From contig URCR01000028.1 in the NCBI GenBank assembly GCA_900546325.1, positions 1 through 35,589 of the forward strand: 35,589 nucleotides of DNA, read 5' to 3'. Shown in pieces: positions 34,325 through 35,589 of this stretch (the stretch's first letter is position 1; each line of letters opens with the position of its first letter). The notes beneath the pieces are model-generated. The model was not told the DNA's origin. It did no database searches and worked only from the letters and a program-made list of their open reading frames with translations. Position numbers and translations under genes: made by a program. This DNA is from an uncultured Lachnospiraceae bacterium. GTDB taxonomy: Bacteria > Bacillota > Clostridia > Lachnospirales > Lachnospiraceae.

Positions 34325-34485
34325 CACAAAAATGCCAAAAGTACCACGGGTACCACACTTTTTCGAAAGTTATAACAGTAAAAAACACTATTTTTTAATT
34401 ATCCCCATATAAAATATTTAAATAAGTACTGTAAATACAAGGGATATTTAAAACAAATAATAGTTTAAATATTACGCGCCTATAT

Positions 34486-34524
34486 CCCCCGTTGTAGTAG
34501 GGCTTGTCAATACTACAACGGGGG
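34486..34524 (+). other. Probable rolling-circle double-strand origin (nick hairpin)
   Basis: A perfect 14-base inverted repeat (34486-34499, CCCCCGTTGTAGTA; 34511-34524, TACTACAACGGGGG) with an 11-base loop. TACTACAAC differs by one base from TACTACGAC, which I recall as the nick sequence of pMV158-family plasmids. It lies 135 bases ahead of a Rep_2-type gene, where such origins sit. A plain terminator (it is followed by TTTT) is the alternative. Confidence 0.6.
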
Positions 34525-34569
34525 TTTTGGACTTTTCAACCGCAACTCCCACAAAGGAATATTAAAGGG

Positions 34570-34622
34570 ATATTTAAAATACATTATTTAAATATTGACA
34601 TTTTCATAAAATCTGTTATACT
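34570..34622 (+). promoter_or_regulatory. rep promoter with overlapping AT-rich palindromic operator
   Basis: -35 TTGACA (34595-34600), 16-base spacer, -10 TATACT (34617-34622). The palindrome ATATTTAAA-N8-TTTAAATAT (34570-34595) touches the -35. A second copy, with an 11-base spacer, is at 34444-34472, so a repressor or the Rep protein may bind both. Confidence 0.62.
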
Positions 34623-34658
34623 ATAACTATAATAAATCTGAAAGGTGGTGCTTACACT

Positions 34659-35381
34659 ATGGCACGTAAAGAAGCTAATTTAAACTGTGTGCTTTTAGCA
34701 CAAGATTTTCTCCCTGAGCATTGGAACTGGTCAGACACAGAAAAAACACATCTCGGAAATATCGCTGAAATGGGAGAAATCATCAAAAATCGCTTAGAAA
34801 ACGGCGGTTGCGAAATTGCGGAAATGTACGCTATCAAACATAATAAAGATGAACAAAGGATTTGGAATGAATGTAAAATGATTTATGAAGTGAATTTCAC
34901 GTCTCATCATGTTCACTTTGTTATCAGATTCAAAAAGGGAAACAAACTGGCAGTTATTGCTTCTCTCATTGGTATTGAGCCAAACTTCATTGAAAAACCT
35001 CAGCGTGGTCGATATGCTTATGACAATATGCTTTCGTATTTAACACATATCAAATATGCAAAAAAATATCAATATGACGTACATAACGTTGTTACTATTG
35101 TCGGTAAGCCTTATATTGAATATTACAGAGAACGTTACGAATCTTGGATTCAAGGTCGGGCAGTTATTACAGAAACAGAATTAAGAAAGACATTTAAATA
35201 TTTGGAACACAAGATTTTTACTGGTGAAATTACAATGGAAGAAATTATTTTAAACAAAGAATATAAAATAGTTTATCGGAAATATAGAAGAAAAATAGAC
35301 GAAGCTTTTGAAAACGTAAAACATTCAAATGATTTAGAAAATAAATTCTTATCAGACGCACAAAGGAAACAAAATCCTTGA
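34659..35381 (+). CDS. Rolling-circle replication initiator (Rep_2/HUH type)
   Basis: A 240-residue plasmid-type Rep protein that would nick the origin and start rolling-circle replication. A metal-binding HUH motif HVHFVI is at residues 84-89, and YDNMLSYLTHIKYAKKYQY at 121-139 matches the YLTH region of the pMV158/Rep_2 family and should hold the catalytic Tyr. The C-terminal part is charged and helical. SD AAAGGTGG lies about 9 bases ahead of the ATG; a near-consensus promoter and the probable origin lie upstream. Low-GC codon use matches the recombinase, not the chromosome. It may allow the excised circle to replicate. Confidence 0.85.
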   Translation: MARKEANLNCVLLAQDFLPEHWNWSDTEKTHLGNIAEMGEIIKNRLENGGCEIAEMYAIKHNKDEQRIWNECKMIYEVNFTSHHVHFVIRFKKGNKLAVIASLIGIEPNFIEKPQRGRYAYDNMLSYLTHIKYAKKYQYDVHNVVTIVGKPYIEYYRERYESWIQGRAVITETELRKTFKYLEHKIFTGEITMEEIILNKEYKIVYRKYRRKIDEAFENVKHSNDLENKFLSDAQRKQNP

Positions 35382-35389
35382 TTCCCTCA

Positions 35390-35490
35390 TGGCAGATTTT
35401 CGCTTAGAATTTTCATTGCCAATTTTCCAAAGACTTTTCTCAAATTTTCTTTGAGAAATCTGCAACGATGATCTAAGCGGGATTCTGCCA
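35390..35490. repeat. Long nested hairpin after rep
   Basis: Outer arms 35390-35408 and 35472-35490 (TGGCAGATTTTCGCTTAGA with TCTAAGCGGGATTCTGCCA) pair at 16 of 19 positions. An inner stem TCTCAAA/TTTGAGA (35438-35456) closes a TTTTC loop. It could end rep transcription or mark a second replication or transposition site; no poly-T tail makes a simple terminator unlikely. Confidence 0.62.
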
Positions 35491-35542
35491 CTGCTTTTCT
35501 ATTAGAATTTCATTTCTCGGAACAGCATAACATAAGTCAAGA

Positions 35543-35589
35543 CCACCGGCTTAGCCGGTGGCTTGCTTTGACCCTATAAGGGTCTATTA
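35543..35589. mobile_element. Hairpins resembling an end of an IS200/IS605-family element (cut by window edge)
   Basis: Two tight hairpins follow each other: CCACCGGC-TTA-GCCGGTGG (35543-35561) and GACCCT-ATA-AGGGTC (35570-35584). Subterminal imperfect palindromes of this kind mark ends of IS200/IS605-type elements in gut Firmicutes, as I remember them. No transposase or TnpB sequence is in the window to confirm. Confidence 0.45.

Larger units (their letters stand above)
34168..34354. repeat. Iteron-like cluster of seven GGTACC palindromes
   Basis: GGTACC occurs at 34170, 34192, 34236, 34246, 34266, 34289 and 34349, mostly within TGGTACCACTTCT or GTGGTACCG. Two of them head a 38-base direct repeat. 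One six-base palindrome would be expected about once per 4 kb. This looks like a binding-site array for a replication or regulatory protein. GGTACCACTT at 34170 and AAGTGGTACC at 34188-34197 also form a hairpin. Confidence 0.8.
31527..35589. mobile_element. AT-rich integrative element with serine recombinase and rolling-circle replication module (right end outside window)
   Basis: Begins at the interrupted host gene and carries a large serine recombinase, a small TnpW-like protein, an attenuator-like leader, long inverted repeats, iteron-like repeats, a probable double-strand origin, and a Rep_2-type replication protein. Codon use and base composition differ from the flanking chromosome. No relaxase, cargo or resistance gene is seen in the visible part. 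The right end, and the other half of the host gene, are not in the window. Confidence 0.78.

Noticed and set aside
34168..34354. Repeat array considered as a CRISPR
   Set aside because: Only two copies of a 38-base unit and scattered 6-base palindromes of irregular spacing; no uniform spacers and no cas genes.

Overview
The window looks like a chromosome segment of a spore-forming, amino-acid-fermenting gut Firmicute, most likely Lachnospiraceae. Grounds: a selenoprotein glycine reductase operon, Firmicute-type promoters and SD sequences, a Bce-like sensor/transporter set, DUF5716/DUF5717-type genes (family names from memory) and a sporulation-associated gene family. Genus assignment is inference. 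From base 1 to about 30750 every gene reads on the minus strand.

Layout: 88-3467 holds a UvrD-type helicase downstream of gltX with a clear promoter. 3548-4294 is a divergent Sir2-like protein. 4452-12610 is a complete glycine reductase operon, transcribed grdX-grdE-grdB-trxB-trxA-grdA-grdC-grdD. A glycine riboswitch plus intrinsic terminator leads it and a strong terminator ends it. grdA and grdB each need an in-frame UGA read as selenocysteine; naive gene calling splits or truncates both. Just upstream (12639-14033) lies an alanine/glycine:cation symporter whose promoter region carries two Spo0A-like boxes. Together these genes import glycine, sense it, and reduce it through thioredoxin, selenoprotein A, B/E and C/D to acetyl phosphate.

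14350-22079 reads as one five-gene operon: two large proteins of unknown function (an Ig-like/TPR-like 1.1 kaa protein and an Hsp70/actin-fold protein), a TPR-like protein, then purC and purB. This three-protein set is the best candidate for an undescribed cellular system. 22088-30743 contains a tyrosine/dual-specificity-type phosphatase, a Bce-type ABC transporter, a purine permease, a Bce-type two-component system, a small unknown protein and a membrane-anchored transglutaminase-like protein.

30847-31527 is the 5' half of a gene resembling spore cortex-lytic/peptidoglycan-associated proteins, on the plus strand behind a possible SigK promoter. It is cut by an AT-rich mobile element that runs off the right edge. 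The element carries a large serine recombinase abutting the junction, a small TnpW-like protein, an attenuator-like leader, long inverted repeats, a cluster of seven GGTACC palindromes with 38-bp direct repeats, a probable rolling-circle origin, and a Rep_2-type HUH replication protein. Its last bases resemble an end of an IS200/IS605-type element. The arrangement suggests an integrative element with a rolling-circle replication module, inserted in a way reminiscent of skin-type intervening sequences in sporulation genes.
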